Positions 39,381 to 50,189 of a stretch of DNA of 64,000 nucleotides are shown one piece after another. Below the pieces are notes generated by a model. That model made no database searches. It saw nothing but the letters and a program-made list of their open reading frames with translations, and was not told where the DNA came from. A program made the position numbers and the translations under genes. How positions within the stretch are numbered: position 1 is the first letter of the stretch; each line of letters opens with the position of its first letter. This stretch comes from Daphnia pulex. Its lineage: Eukaryota > Arthropoda > Branchiopoda > Diplostraca > Daphniidae. Where the stretch lies: the NCBI RefSeq assembly GCF_021134715.1, contig NC_060018.1:744001-808000 (forward strand). Reading direction: 5' to 3'.

Positions 39381-41698
39381 ATGGCCGATCAACAAGACGT
39401 TCAGACCCCCAAATTGGAGGATTTGCCCAAAGTGGCTGAAAATCTCAAGAGCCAACTGGAACATTTCAACACTGGCGCATTGAAGGACGTTGAAACCCAA
39501 GAAAAAGTGGTTCTGCCCACTGCCGAAGGTGACTATATATTTTTGTAAAGAATTTTTTGTATTCATCAGCACTCTACCAACCTGTTTTCGATCCTGTTTT
39601 TCTTTGAATTAGTCACGTTTTCTTAGTCTGGGAACATTCCACTTGTTACCAGTTCATTATTGTATTTTCTATTACTTAATAATATTACCACAATTGTCGT
39701 CAGTTGACTTGACGAAATGCATAGAGAAAAAGTTACCAGAGTGGGGCGTAATGGGTTTTTCTGGAGCTCTTACGCCATTGTCCCATGAGATTGATGCCGG
39801 ATGTCAATTACGATCCCCTCACAGTGAACCCCTCCATAATAATATTCATACGTGCTTCATTTAAGGCACATTACATTTCAACGTAGCCGTAGTTCCTTAA
39901 GTCGAAAATGTCGCCCCAAAAATATGCTTAGTATGTATGAACTCTATGCAAATTAGACGTGCAACAGGAGAAGCAGCACAACCAGTTCATACAGAGTGTC
40001 GAAGGTTTCAGTACCGACGCCCTCCGTAAGACGGAAACGGTAGAAAAAGTCGTTCTGCCCAATGCCGAAGGTAAACCTAACGCTAACCCCAATAATGCAT
40101 AATCTGCACTCTCGTTTGTGAGAAAAAAAGAAATGGCCCATTTTTTAGCTGGGCCGTAAAAATGCTGAAAACCAAATTGCCCAAAATGATTGGTGGTTGA
40201 TCAGCTCCTGTATGTGCGTGTGATAAACAGATGTGCAACAGGAGAAGCAACACAACCAGTTGATTCAGAGCGTCGAAGGTTTCAGTCCTGATGCCCTTCG
40301 GAAAACGGAAACGGTAGAGAAACTCGTCCTGCCCAATGCCGAAGGTAAAATAAAAACTAAAGTGAACCTCTTCCTTTGAATCACGCCATAAATCTGCCGA
40401 GTCGTCGACAAAAGTTGCCTCGAAAATGATCAGAATGTGCGTGTGTTAGATGTGCAACAGGAGAAGCAGCACAACCAGTTCATTCAAAGTGTCGAAGGTT
40501 TCAATACCGACGCCCTCCGTAAGACGGAAACGGTAGAAAAAGTCGTTCTACCCAATGCCGAAGGTAACTTGATACGCTGAAAGAAACAACGCCCTAAATA
40601 CCAAATTTGCTCGACCGGAAGAATGTTGCGCAACTTAACTAGAAACAAATTTTGAGCTCGGCCGAGTTAACAACACAAAATGGACCATTCTACTGGGCTA
40701 TTTAACATGCTTGAATTAATCTCCCCCAACGGTGTGCGCTAAGAAGTGATAATAACTTAAGCCTTTTGTTTCATCATTTTTTTTTCCCCTTTTCCATTTG
40801 TTTAAAATATTATTAAGAGCTGTGCATCGTGATCATTAAAGCTGCATTCCTCGCTTATCTACTGGTGAATGCTCGACCACTGAAGATTATTTCCACGGCA
40901 TAATTTGGATTAACCTGGTTTATGATTTGTTTTTTCTTTTCTTTTGTCAGAAATGGCCACGGAGAAAGCTGTGGAGACCGTGTTGAAGGGAATCGAGGAC
41001 TTTGACCCCTCTGTGCTGAAGCACACTGAGACCCAGGAGAAAGTCGTGCTTCCCGACGCCGAAGGTAAACGCTCTCTTGTCGTGTATCCAAAACGTCACC
41101 CATTCAAAGTGGGTGTTTATTCTACCGCTGGGTTTCTTGATGGCCAAGCTATACATGTTTGGCAATATATTTTGCCATCGGTGATGTTCACGAGCTAAAA
41201 GCATTTCAATTCAAATTGTTTCTTTTATTTATCTTGTATTTGTTTTGGTTTCTAGCCGTCCAACAAGAGAAGACGCAGCAGAATTTGCTTCATGGTGTTG
41301 AGTCATTCGACAAGTCCGCTTTGAAGCCGACTGATACCGTCGAGAAGATTATTCTTCCCGCTACGGAAGGTAAAAGCAATTCACTATTTATTTGGTTTGA
41401 AATATGGGCCCATTATTTCCCTGTGATTATTCTTTTCGACGTTCCCATCGTGGCGCCGTTGTTATTTATCGCTCACTTTTTCTCTTCCAAACAGATATCG
41501 CTCAGGAGAAAGGTCAACAGCAATTGCGCGAAGGTATCGAGACCTTTGATCCCGCTAATCTGAAACACGCTGAAACCCAAGAGAAGAATCCACTGCCAAC
41601 CAAAGAAGGTACCTCCACATAAACATGCAATGACAAGTTCATTCGTTCACCTTGGTTTTCTTCTTTCAACAGCGATCGAGCAAGAGAAGCAGAACTAG
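39381..41698 (+). CDS. cib: Multi-repeat beta-thymosin, ciboulot type (actin-binding)
   Basis: Exons 39381-39528, 39957-40070, 40231-40344, 40450-40563, 40951-41064, 41256-41369, 41495-41608 and 41673-41698 give 285 residues. There are seven thymosin-beta/WH2-like repeats. Each middle exon is exactly 114 bp (38 codons) with phase-1 introns on both sides, so every exon is one repeat and can be skipped without a frame change. Core motifs LRKTETVEK, LKHTETQEK and LKPTDTVEK match the LKKTET actin-binding motif, and the end EKNPLPTKE...IEQEKQN is the classic beta-thymosin C-terminus. The first repeat has a weaker LKDVETQEK. Such proteins bind G-actin and, in multi-repeat form, can promote filament assembly in the cytoplasm. 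The start ATG at 39381 is in good context (AAAATGGCC) in an exon opening at 39310. Confidence 0.95.
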
Positions 41699-42367
41699 AA
41701 TTAGTTCAGCCGCATTCTCCTCATCTTTCATATGGTCGGTGGCGAGGGTTGGAAGACATGTATTCGACTAATTTTACATTGCCATACATGGTTTCGAGTC
41801 CAGCCATTGGTTGCTCAGTTTGGACTCCATCCCTTGAATACGATTCTTATATTTTTTTTATGTTTTGTTTTAAAATGAGAAATCATCATTTGCGTGGGAG
41901 AATGAAATAATTCATGAGCACTTGCTGCACTTCCGATATTAACTTCTCTCCATCTGTTTTTTTTTCTGCATTACCATTTGCCGAGTAGTACAGTAATGAT
42001 CGCCTCGGAAATATTTGGTGTTGTCACCCTATTTTCCAACTTATCCTCATATTGGTGCTTGATTATTCCCCCACAATTCAACGCTTTTTTTTTCTCTTGC
42101 TGAATCTCTCGCGGTTGCCTTTATATCTTTCTCTAGTTCATTACCAGAAAAAATGCAATTGTCTTCTATTAGAGCTTCGTTTTCCTCATTCCATACAGAT
42201 TCGATCCATCATACCTTATCTGTTATCTGCCAGTGCTGTTTCATAAAATGGAAAAAATCGAAGTCTCAACTAGTTTCAACTATCAAAGCCCCAGAATCAT
42301 TTTGTTTTGTTTATTATTATTTAATCGTATAAGTTCTTTAATAATCATCGGGAGTCACTGGAGCTTT

Positions 42368-42373
42368 AATAAA
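42368..42373 (+). terminator. Possible polyadenylation signal of the thymosin gene
   Basis: Canonical AATAAA about 670 bases after the stop codon. It is the first perfect hexamer that I saw downstream. An AATGAA variant nearer 41,904 is an alternative. Confidence 0.35.
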
Positions 42374-42719
42374 CACCAAACTTGGAACCAACCAACATCG
42401 AGGTTTTGCGCATACGATATGGGGTTTTACGATGCTTACAAATGAAAATAATTTCAAGCATTTAAGTACTCCCCCCCCCTTAGCTTCGTTAAACGAAGGT
42501 AACGAGTAGAAAAAATCTATGGGCCTTGTTCGGCAGCAAGCCCTCCATTCATTATCGACTATTTGAAATCGGACGACCGCCATTCAGGCCTTCAGTTTCG
42601 TATGGCTTTTTAACGGTTTTTCAAACTTAACGTGTGAAAATATTGAAATGACGATGTTTTGAAAGTGTGTGGCCCATTATCACGTCTCTTATTCGCGGAG
42701 TTCCATGCGTCCACTAGGA

Positions 42720-44965
42720 CAGCGACAGCTGTCTCTGTCTGTCAGACTGTCACTATTTGTTAAATAGACATTCTACTATAGACTTGTCATCTCGATCGAT
42801 CTCGGATCAGGTACGGCTTTTTTTTGTATTATAGATTCTAACACACTTTTGTTTTAATCACTTCAAAAATTAGTCGTTAAGCTGAACATTTTTTATTCAC
42901 AGTTATTAAGCCGCTTTGGCCGATTACAGAGATCCCAGATGCGGACTTTTTTAATTAAACTGAAAATGGCAATGTTGCGCCTTGCGCGTTATATTCAAGA
43001 TGGCTGCTGGCATTCGATTTCGACGAGAAACGACAACAACTGACCTGATCCTCGTAGTAATGGATCGTTCTGGTTTGTAGAATCCGCTTAATGTTTTGCT
43101 ATGCAAACTAGTTAAAATGTAAAACAGAACTTTTTAATTAGGTGGCAGTTCTTGTGATATCTTGAGCTGAACGCCAAATATTTAGGGGCTACCTTAGGGA
43201 ATTTTGGCTAGATGCATAGATGATAGATCTTTCCAAGATAAGACAATGTGTTTTTTCGAAGCAATTGTGCTTGTCGCGTGGTGTGGTATGTTGGCTATAG
43301 TTCATCATGCTAAATGGTGGTACTGTTTCCATGTGTACTTTAAATCAATTACTCTCGTCTTCCACATTATGATGAATGTTTGCCATTTCTAGAGGATTGC
43401 ATAGTCCATCTTCATTCTCTTATTGTTTATTATTCTGTTACATGTTTCTTTTGAACAATATTTGAAATGCTAAATTTACATTCAAGTTTGTTTGTTAGAT
43501 TCCTGACTAGATTTTTGTGGTATTGGGGAAATGAGGACTACGATTGCAGATGTTTTCAATGGGCGTATTTAGCCTGCATTTGCTTATTCAAATGTGTTGA
43601 TGCATTTGTTCCATTTTGGTATGTTTCTTTTCTAAAGAATTGCCCAGTCCATCTTCATTTCTCTAATTCTTAATTTTGTCACTCGGTGGTAAGTCAATAG
43701 GACTGAAAATTGTGTCAGGTCCGGTGGCGGAGTGTCTGTTCGTTAGTGATGACGAATCCTGGAATCTGCCATTTGCTTTTGACTTTTGAGACAATGGACG
43801 GAAATGTGTTACTGACGGTGTTTTTCGCTTTTACTTTAAAACGATGAGGTGTTTCCACGCCATTCGACCAAGCTGAATCGAAAGTGAACGATTCTAAAGC
43901 AAGTAGTGTGAGTACATCATCTTGAGAGTTTTTACTTTTCGAAAAGTACGTGTTCTAATAATCTACTTTAATTTATTTTGTAAAAGCATGTCGAAGATCC
44001 TGCCTTTCTCCTCGTGATCGCTGCCATCCTAGAAGATGGGTCTTTGAGAGGGTCTCTACTCTATTGCAAGACACTAATGTGATGAAAACAGGAAATCTGA
44101 AATGGTAAATAATAATTCTCGAAAGAAAAATCAAGTAGGTTAGCATTTTAGTTTTGATGTCGAAGACAAGTGACATCTTACTTCGTGCTTCCAAATATTA
44201 AAGACAACTTTTGTGGAAGTTCTTTGTTCATATTGTTAAGAGATTGTTTATGATCCAACAGCACAGAAATTCTCTTCATTCTTAAAAACTAAATGAAATC
44301 TTCATGATCTTTGGTTATCTTACTGATTTCTTTTTCTCTAGTATAGTGTACATTTGAAGTAGATCATTGCCTTAACAACTAAGTGTTTGAACCATTTATT
44401 TTACAATTGTAGGCTTAAGTAAAACATCACTTACATTTTTTGTTTTTCTTTTTAAATTATATTATTGGTATCCTTTTTTCACATTTCATAATGTTATTGG
44501 TTCATTAATCCTCATTTGCTTTGTAGGATTCCATGGTTAGTTTGATGTTTGAGCTGTTTATGGTGTCGCTGTTTGTTATACAGTGGTTTTGCAGCCCTTT
44601 TCCAGTTCAGATGTCTTGAAATGGAGCTTATGCAGACTTGCAGTTCAACATCATGAATGTGTCATTTGCTTAAGTTGGTGTTTATGCAGTATATGCAGTG
44701 TTCAACAGTTGGATAAAATAGTCCAATGTTGCCTGATGGCTGTCGGTCTTATTTTATCGGTTGCATTTTGTCGATATGTCGTCTCTTGCTACCTGTATCG
44801 CTGTTGAGGTAATGCTTGATGTTTCGTTCAGTTATTGACTTTGAATTAAAGGCTCTATTCTTTTTTCAGCTGAATCGTTTGCTGCCGTTCCATAGACTTG
44901 ATCCATTGGTAAAACTGAGGAGAGGTTGCTGAGATTCAAGACTCGTCAATAAATTATGTAGATGT
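42720..44965 (+). ncRNA. Candidate spliced non-coding transcription unit
   Basis: Splice-like signals without a continuing open frame. They include donors GGATCAG|GTACGG near 42,811, GTG|GTAAGT near 43,689, AGT|GTGAGT near 43,917 and GAG|GTAATG near 44,808; acceptors TTCACAG near 42,902 and TTTTTTCAG near 44,869; and AATAAA at 44,948. Two segments near 43,390-43,425 and 43,635-43,672 share a run around AGTCCATCTTCATT and look duplicated. Such a layout fits a long non-coding RNA or a small-RNA host gene. No guide RNA inside it was firmly identified. Exon limits are inferred. Confidence 0.3.
44948..44953 (+). terminator. Polyadenylation signal of the candidate non-coding unit
   Basis: AATAAA about 80 bases after the acceptor near 44,869, where a 3' end would be expected. 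Confidence 0.35.
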
Positions 44966-45531
44966 AGACAAATTACAGGTGCATATCTGGGCTCCCTTCT
45001 TCAGTGGCCCCGTTTCCCTAAATAACCACTAACCAACGCCCGCCGGTGGTCACTCACTCGCTGCGACAACCAGGAGGAAGGGAGATGTTTGGTCGAACGG
45101 GGACTTGCAAGGCGTATGATTCGATGAAATCTGTTGAAGGGTCATGAGTCTAAGCCGGAAGCCTACTACGATGCATTGCTCTCACAATAACTGCTCTTCA
45201 GCTCTCTTCGCTCTTTTTCCGGGTTCTCTAAACCACGGCCGGGTAATCTCCCTGGTAGAGTCAGTTGGGCAGTGTCTCCCCCTGCTTGACTGGCTGCAGT
45301 TTTTACCGGACGGTTTGTTTAATAAATAAAACAAGTATAAAAAACCATATAATGTTTTCATTTTATAAATTGTTATTCATTAATTAAATATATATAGATA
45401 ACGACTTGATTAACAAGCATATTTATACAACATTGTTTATTAAACAGACCGTCCGGTACAAACTCTTAGTTAGTACTATTGCTCAAAAACTGATTCTCTT
45501 GAATCAGCAGACTCGAGAGTTTATAGCGCAG
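44966..45531. other. Intergenic stretch with an inverted repeat
   Basis: 45,000-45,300 has balanced base composition but no recognised gene or repeat family. 45,305-45,457 is an AT-rich core between inverted arms, described separately. Confidence 0.4.
45305..45457. repeat. 22-bp inverted repeat with AT-rich spacer (foldback)
   Basis: The left arm at 45305-45326 begins ACCGGACGGT and ends TTTAATAAA. The right arm at 45436-45457 is its reverse complement with one mismatch. The 109-bp spacer is strongly AT-rich. It could be a foldback or MITE remnant, or a cruciform-forming terminator between convergent units. No flanking target duplication was seen. Confidence 0.6.
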
Positions 45532-45774
45532 TCAAGGTAGATATTTCTGAATGGTACCCGTCTTGTCAACTGCTAATTTCATGTTCTTGGTTTGACAGAA
45601 GCTGTGCTGTGTTTGTTGATAGTCTCCACCATGCACGCGATAATCAAGACCAGCAAGCAGCAACGTCTTGATCAAGAAGAAGAAAAGAACGGAGAAGCAA
45701 AGAACGACGATGTAAATAGCGGGGTGGGTACCGCTAAATTCATTCTTAGTTGAATGTCGAATCGCTAATACCAT
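45532..45774 (-). CDS. Small single-pass membrane protein, unrecognised
   Basis: An intact 80-residue frame starting MVLAIRHSTKNEF on the minus strand. Residues ~20-42 form one strong hydrophobic helix (IYIVVLCFSVLFFFLIKTLLL). The tail is polar with one Cys and ends TGTIQKYLP. Codon use is balanced and free of the T-run artefacts that create other frames in this window. I do not recognise the family. It faces away from the small plus-strand unit starting at 45,902, so the two may share a promoter region. It could also be a chance frame. Confidence 0.35.
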   Translation of the reverse strand: MVLAIRHSTKNEFSGTHPAIYIVVLCFSVLFFFLIKTLLLAGLDYRVHGGDYQQTQHSFCQTKNMKLAVDKTGTIQKYLP

Positions 45775-45901
45775 TGTTGGTTATGGACTTATGGTAGAAC
45801 AGTTTTCCACACTGGTACGCTGTATGACGTCGAGCATTGCCAAAATGGAAGTGCTCTTTGAAGAACTGAGCGTCTAAATCAGTAAATCTTCTTCAGTCAG
45901 A

Positions 45902-46704
45902 TGAAGCTAACGGATTCGGAAATCGTCGAAGAAGCAGAGGACATCACAGCTGAAAAAAAAACGCGAGTCAAACTCCTGTGGTTAAGTTCTGCAGCTACTC
46001 TCAAAATATTTTGTCTTGTTTGCTCGTGTTGATTGTAGACTGCTTTTAAATTATCTATCAGTGAAGCCCTAATAAGAGGTCCAAGAGAATTTGCAAGGTA
46101 ATTATTTCAACCAATGTTTCTTTTTATTACTGTGGTAATAATTCAAGATGATGAAGTATAATTAGGTAGAAAACCTTTCTCTGAAAAGTTTAGGAACCAT
46201 TGTTAATTTCAATTGGTATAAAGTGAGTTTTAAGCCATAATCATTTGGTATTAATTTTTATATTGGTTGTTGTAGACCCATTCCAATCCCCAGCAACGTA
46301 AACCTGCAGAAGGAAAGGAACGTAAAACTTGTCATGCAGTGGTGTAGAGGTTGGGTGAGAACGGGATGTGTTACATAATCATTTGGTATTCATTTTGATA
46401 TTGGTTGTTGTAGACCCATCCCCAGCAACGACAACCTGCAAAAGGAAAGGCACGTAAAACTTGTCAAAAAGAGGTTGGGTGAGAACGGGATGTGTAACAT
46501 AACCATTTTCATTTTGATATTGGTTGTTGTAGACCCATCCCCAGAAACTTCAACCTGCAAAAGGAAAGGGCAGTCCGCCTGTCCTTCACATTCGAAGGTC
46601 ACGGAGATCATTACATAAAACGTGCCATGCAGTGGTGTAGAGGTTGGGTGAGAACGGGACGTGTTTCATCATTTTCAAGTAGCTACAATAGCCGCAAGGC
46701 TTAA
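45902..46704 (+). CDS. Candidate small gene with a triplicated exon, unknown function
   Basis: A frame beginning MKLTDSEIVEEAEDITAEKK at 45902 is followed by exon-like blocks 46039-46097 (TAFKLSISEALIRGPREFAR), 46276-46354, 46414-46478 and 46533-46704. The last three are diverged copies of one unit with the reading PIPSN-NLQKER-VKL, and in copies 1 and 3 MQWCRGWVRTG. Each starts after TTGTTGTAG and has a GTGAG donor-like site. Frames stay open when joined in phase, and copy 3 runs to a stop at 46702-46704. The join between the first frame and 46039 is not certain. The last exon overlaps the region just before the promoter of the tyrosine-rich gene. I recognise no family. Confidence 0.3.
46256..46680 (+). 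repeat. Three tandem copies of a ~120-140 bp exon-plus-intron unit
   Basis: Each copy carries ATTGGTTGTTGTAGACCCAT, then CCTGCA(A/G)AAGGAAAGG, then GAGGTTGGGTGAGAACGGGA. Copies start near 46,262, 46,400 and 46,518. Both the exon-like core and the flanking intron-like sequence are duplicated, so the event was a tandem DNA duplication. Confidence 0.8.
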
Positions 46705-46728
46705 AAGGTGAGGGTGATCAAAAAATCG

Positions 46729-46764
46729 TATAAAAGGAGAGAGAAAAGGCGAAGGTAAATCAGT
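46729..46764 (+). promoter_or_regulatory. TATA box and initiator of the first tyrosine-rich gene
   Basis: TATAAAAGG at 46729-46737 is followed by the arthropod initiator TCAGT at 46760-46764. The A lies 33 bases after the first T of the TATA box, which is the normal spacing. It lies about 60 bases before the start codon. Confidence 0.75.
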
Positions 46765-46822
46765 CGAGGGAGCATCTCCGACACGGCAACAACTGCAGCG
46801 CTCTGTCTGTCATTTCGCATCC

Positions 46823-47166
46823 ATGGGTAAATATTCTGTCTTTTACATAGAGTTTGGTTTCAATCCTTCTTTTTATTTGTTTATGTAAGCCTGTTATTAT
46901 GTAATATTTATGTTAAAATTTATAATTGTCTAGCAAACTATGGCGTAGTGCTGCTGTTGTGTGTTGAATCATTGATGGCTGGGTCGACCACTGGTGTACC
47001 GATGTCTTCTTGGTATGGCGGATACCAAACCACAACGCCGCCGCCTTACTACCCAAAAGCAACTTACGCAACGACCAGTTACTGCACCGAAGTCTTCAAG
47101 TACTACACCACTAAAGCACCGGAAGCACAACTTACGATTCCCCGAGCCACTACACTGACGCCCTGA
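46823..47166 (+). CDS. Secreted tyrosine-rich repeat protein, copy 1 (truncated)
   Basis: Exons 46823-46826 and 46934-47166: ATG plus one base, an intron, then a signal peptide (MANYGVVLLLCVESLMAGST) and Tyr-rich sequence with YY and YYTTKAPE motifs. The frame stops after 78 residues. The sequence after the stop continues the same repeat in other frames to 47,765, so the present product is truncated. Extracellular Tyr-rich repeats of this sort suggest a cuticle, egg-shell or crosslinked matrix role, but that is inference. A consensus promoter lies upstream, so it may still be transcribed. Confidence 0.6.
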
Positions 47167-47765
47167 AGTATTACTCTGCCCCGAGTTACTACACCACCAA
47201 GGCGACGGAGGATGACTACGCCTGCTGCCCCATCCTCCGAAGCTCATACACCCAGGCTCCTAAGTATTACTCTGTTCTCATCTACTTATTGCACCGATTT
47301 TCCTAAATACTACTCTCTTCCCAGTTGCTACACCGAGGCTCCCGCTGATTGCTACACCGAAGCGGCAATGTACTACTCCGCCCCGATCTACACAACCATA
47401 ACTGAGGCGGCCAAGTATTGCGCTGTCTCGACTTACTGCACAGAAGCTGCTCTTTCGTACTACGTTGAACAGAAATACTACACTGATGCTCCAGTTCACT
47501 ACACCACGACCTACGCTACACCGCAGCCCCCAAGTACTACACCGAAGAAGCCGCCTACAACAACGCATGCTGCCTAGTTTACTACACCGAGGCTCCCAAG
47601 TACTGCATCACTAAGTCACCGGAATTCTACACGTCTATGTATGCTACCCCTGCCTACTACACCGAGGCCCCGCGTTACTACAACAGTGAAGCGCTCAAGT
47701 ACTACACTACAACCTGCGCTTCCCCGAGCTACTACACCTACGTCCCGAAGTATTACTGTGCGTAA
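47167..47765 (+). pseudogene. Frameshifted continuation of tyrosine-rich gene copy 1
   Basis: Tyr-rich repeats (YYSAPSYYTTKA, YYTEAPRYY, YYTTTCASPSYYT) continue across three reading frames, broken by at least three frameshifts or stops, and end at GCGTAA. A stop at 47,301 follows the run TACTTATTGCACCGATTTTC, which also occurs in copy 2. The reading needs no splice sites to explain it, so I treat it as decayed coding sequence. Confidence 0.65.
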
Positions 47766-47854
47766 AAGGAGTCTTCAAAAAAAAAGAAAGGGCATTGCAG
47801 TTCGGGCACATCTGTCACCAACTGCTTTCCTCATCGTGTAACCGATTCGCAATT

Positions 47855-48230
47855 ATGGGTAAATATTCTTATTTTTACATTGAGTTAAATATCAGTTACA
47901 TTTTTTTCTATTTGTTAATATGCAATATTTAATATTAATGTTTCAATTTATTTTTGTTTAGTCAACTATGGCGTCGTACTCCTGTTGGGTGTTGTATCGT
48001 TGATGGCTGGGTCGACTGCTGGTGTAGCGATGTCTCCTTGGTATGGCGGAAATCAAACCGCAACGCTGCCGCCTTCCTACTCAACTTACGCAACGACCAG
48101 TTCCTGCACCGATGTCTTCAAGTACTACACCACCAAAGCACCGGAGTTTTATACCAAAAGTTACGCTGCCCCGAGCCACTACACTGATGCCCTGAAGTAT
48201 TACTCTGCCCTGAGTTACTACACCATCTAG
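47855..48230 (+). CDS. Secreted tyrosine-rich repeat protein, copy 2 (truncated)
   Basis: Exons 47855-47858 and 47962-48230 repeat the copy 1 design: ATGG, an intron starting GTAAATATTC, then signal peptide MVNYGVVLLLGVVSLMAGST. The mature part has YYTTKAPEFYTKSYAAPSHY and ends at SYYTI after 90 residues. It is longer than copy 1 because the region corresponding to the copy 1 frameshift near 47,130 is intact. The upstream sequence has CGTAAAAGGAG where copy 1 has its TATA box, so promoter function is doubtful. Confidence 0.6.
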
Positions 48231-48802
48231 GCGACGGATGACACCACATGACTACGTATACTGCCTATCCTACTACATCGAGCCTTCTAAGTATTACTCT
48301 GTTCTCAGCTACTTATTGCACCGATTTTCCTAAATACTACTCTGTTCCCAGCTGCTACACCGAGGCTCCCGCTGATTTCTCCACCAAGACGGTCGAATAT
48401 TACACCGAAGCGGCAAAGTACTAATCTGCCCCGATCTACACAACCACAACTGAGGCGGAGAAGTATTGCGCAGTCCATACTTGCTACACCAAAGCTGCGG
48501 TTTCGTGCTACGTTGAACAGAATTACTACACCGATGCCCCAGTCTACTACACCACGACTTACGCTTCACCTAGCTACAACACCGCAGCCTCAAAGTACTA
48601 CACCGAAGGAGCCGCCTATTACACAACTACGTACGCTGCCCTACGTCGACGAAATTAAGTATTGCCCTGCTCGAAACTACTACCAAACTTCATATTTATT
48701 GCAATTTCCACGACTATGTCACCACTGCTCCGACCTATACACCGAAGTTCTGAAGTATTTCTCTGTATGTGTTGAAAGATTGCTGAAATACAAGATTGAT
48801 TG
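48231..48802 (+). pseudogene. Frameshifted continuation of tyrosine-rich gene copy 2
   Basis: Tyr-rich coding remnants continue in mixed frames (YYSVPSCYTEAPADF, YYTTTYASPSYNT, YYTEGAAYYTTTYA) with stops such as the TAA in AAGTACTAATCTG near 48,424. The run TACTTATTGCACCGATTTTC is shared with copy 1. The remnant fades out near a TGA at about 48,800. Confidence 0.65.
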
Positions 48803-50189
48803 ATAAATCACAAGTTTCTATTTTCTCCTTAAGTACCTTTCCTCTTGCCGATAATTGCATGATGTGAGAAATATTTCTGAGTGCTATGTTAACTTACAAA
48901 TAATTGATCTTGCCAAATACACTGATAAAAATTCAAACTCTTATTTTTACATTTCAATAATATTTAAACTCCTTTTTATAAATTCTTTTGTCATTAAATT
49001 TAAAGTCCAACAATTTTATTAAAAATTCAAAGTCCACCACCTAATTATTTCTGCTAAGTCCAGACTTTTGTTTTTGAAAAAAAATTTAAAAAAATTCCCC
49101 TTACACGAAATTTTCAAAAATTTTATCGCGAAAAAGATTGATACGAATATTTTATTGCATGCAAAATTTTATTTTTATAATATTCATATACATCATACAC
49201 ATTTTTCCTGTGGCCCCCAGGGGGGGGGGGCCTGTCGCTTTCTCTACCGCGATAATAACATGATGCAAGTTATATGCAAGTTATTATTTGTTTGGTGCAG
49301 AAAGCTTGTTTTATCTAGCAGTTCTCAACTGTTTCAAACCTGACATTGATCAGGTTGCCTCAGTCGTATACTGCATGATTGAATGAAAACTCAAAAGACA
49401 ACAGATCAAACTTTTAACGCAGCAACACAAAATATCACTGGCAGAGCAATTTCATATGGCATGGATGAAAACGACAACACGAAATTTTTGAAGTCAGGAA
49501 CCCAGATGGAACAGCTCAGCTACAACAGCACAACTTCTGGATTACACTGCAACCGCATGCTGCATACAACGGTTCAATCTGCCTTTGTCACACCTTTCAC
49601 CATTTGGCTGCAACAAGGTAACCACCAGCGTTTGTTTTACCTGTTTAAGAAAAGAAAATTATTTTCGAGAAACACAACTGTGTACACATGCATACTCATT
49701 ATAACAAAAGAATACAAAGAGTAACAGAAAAACTACGCAGTCCAACAGCATAACTGTGATATCTGATTCAAAATTTAGATAGTAGCGGAGCAAATTGGCC
49801 TTAGTCATGTTAACTAAATCTGTAGTACTTTTGCAAGACATTTTATCTAAATAATTACTTTTTCCTGTTGAATGGGGTGAGACGTAAGCCAAAAAACAGG
49901 CAGCGAGACACACGAGGCACGCCATTTCGGAAATGTACAGGCAATTCCAAGTCTCAGATGAATCATTTGGCAACTTGGTTTCTACGTGCTAAATTACCTG
50001 AAAATTTACACATCAACATTTTACATTCAATAACAATAGGAAATTCACAATAAATACCTTTTAATTTTCATCGTGAGAAACGTCACAACCAACTTCTGCT
50101 GCGTCTTGGATCAAAATGGCCGCTAAGCGTCCCTGAAGACACTCGCGCTACCTGGTGGACATTATACAGCCACTTATTCACAGCCACCT

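Noticed and set aside
43744..43817. C/D-box snoRNA (TAGTGATGAC to CTGA)
   Set aside because: No terminal stem or clear inner boxes could be paired, so it is kept only as a possibility within the non-coding unit and not called.
49383..49724. 113-codon frame with a donor-like GTAACC near 49,617
   Set aside because: It lacks a recognisable domain, an acceptor-linked partner exon or a promoter; too weak to call a gene.
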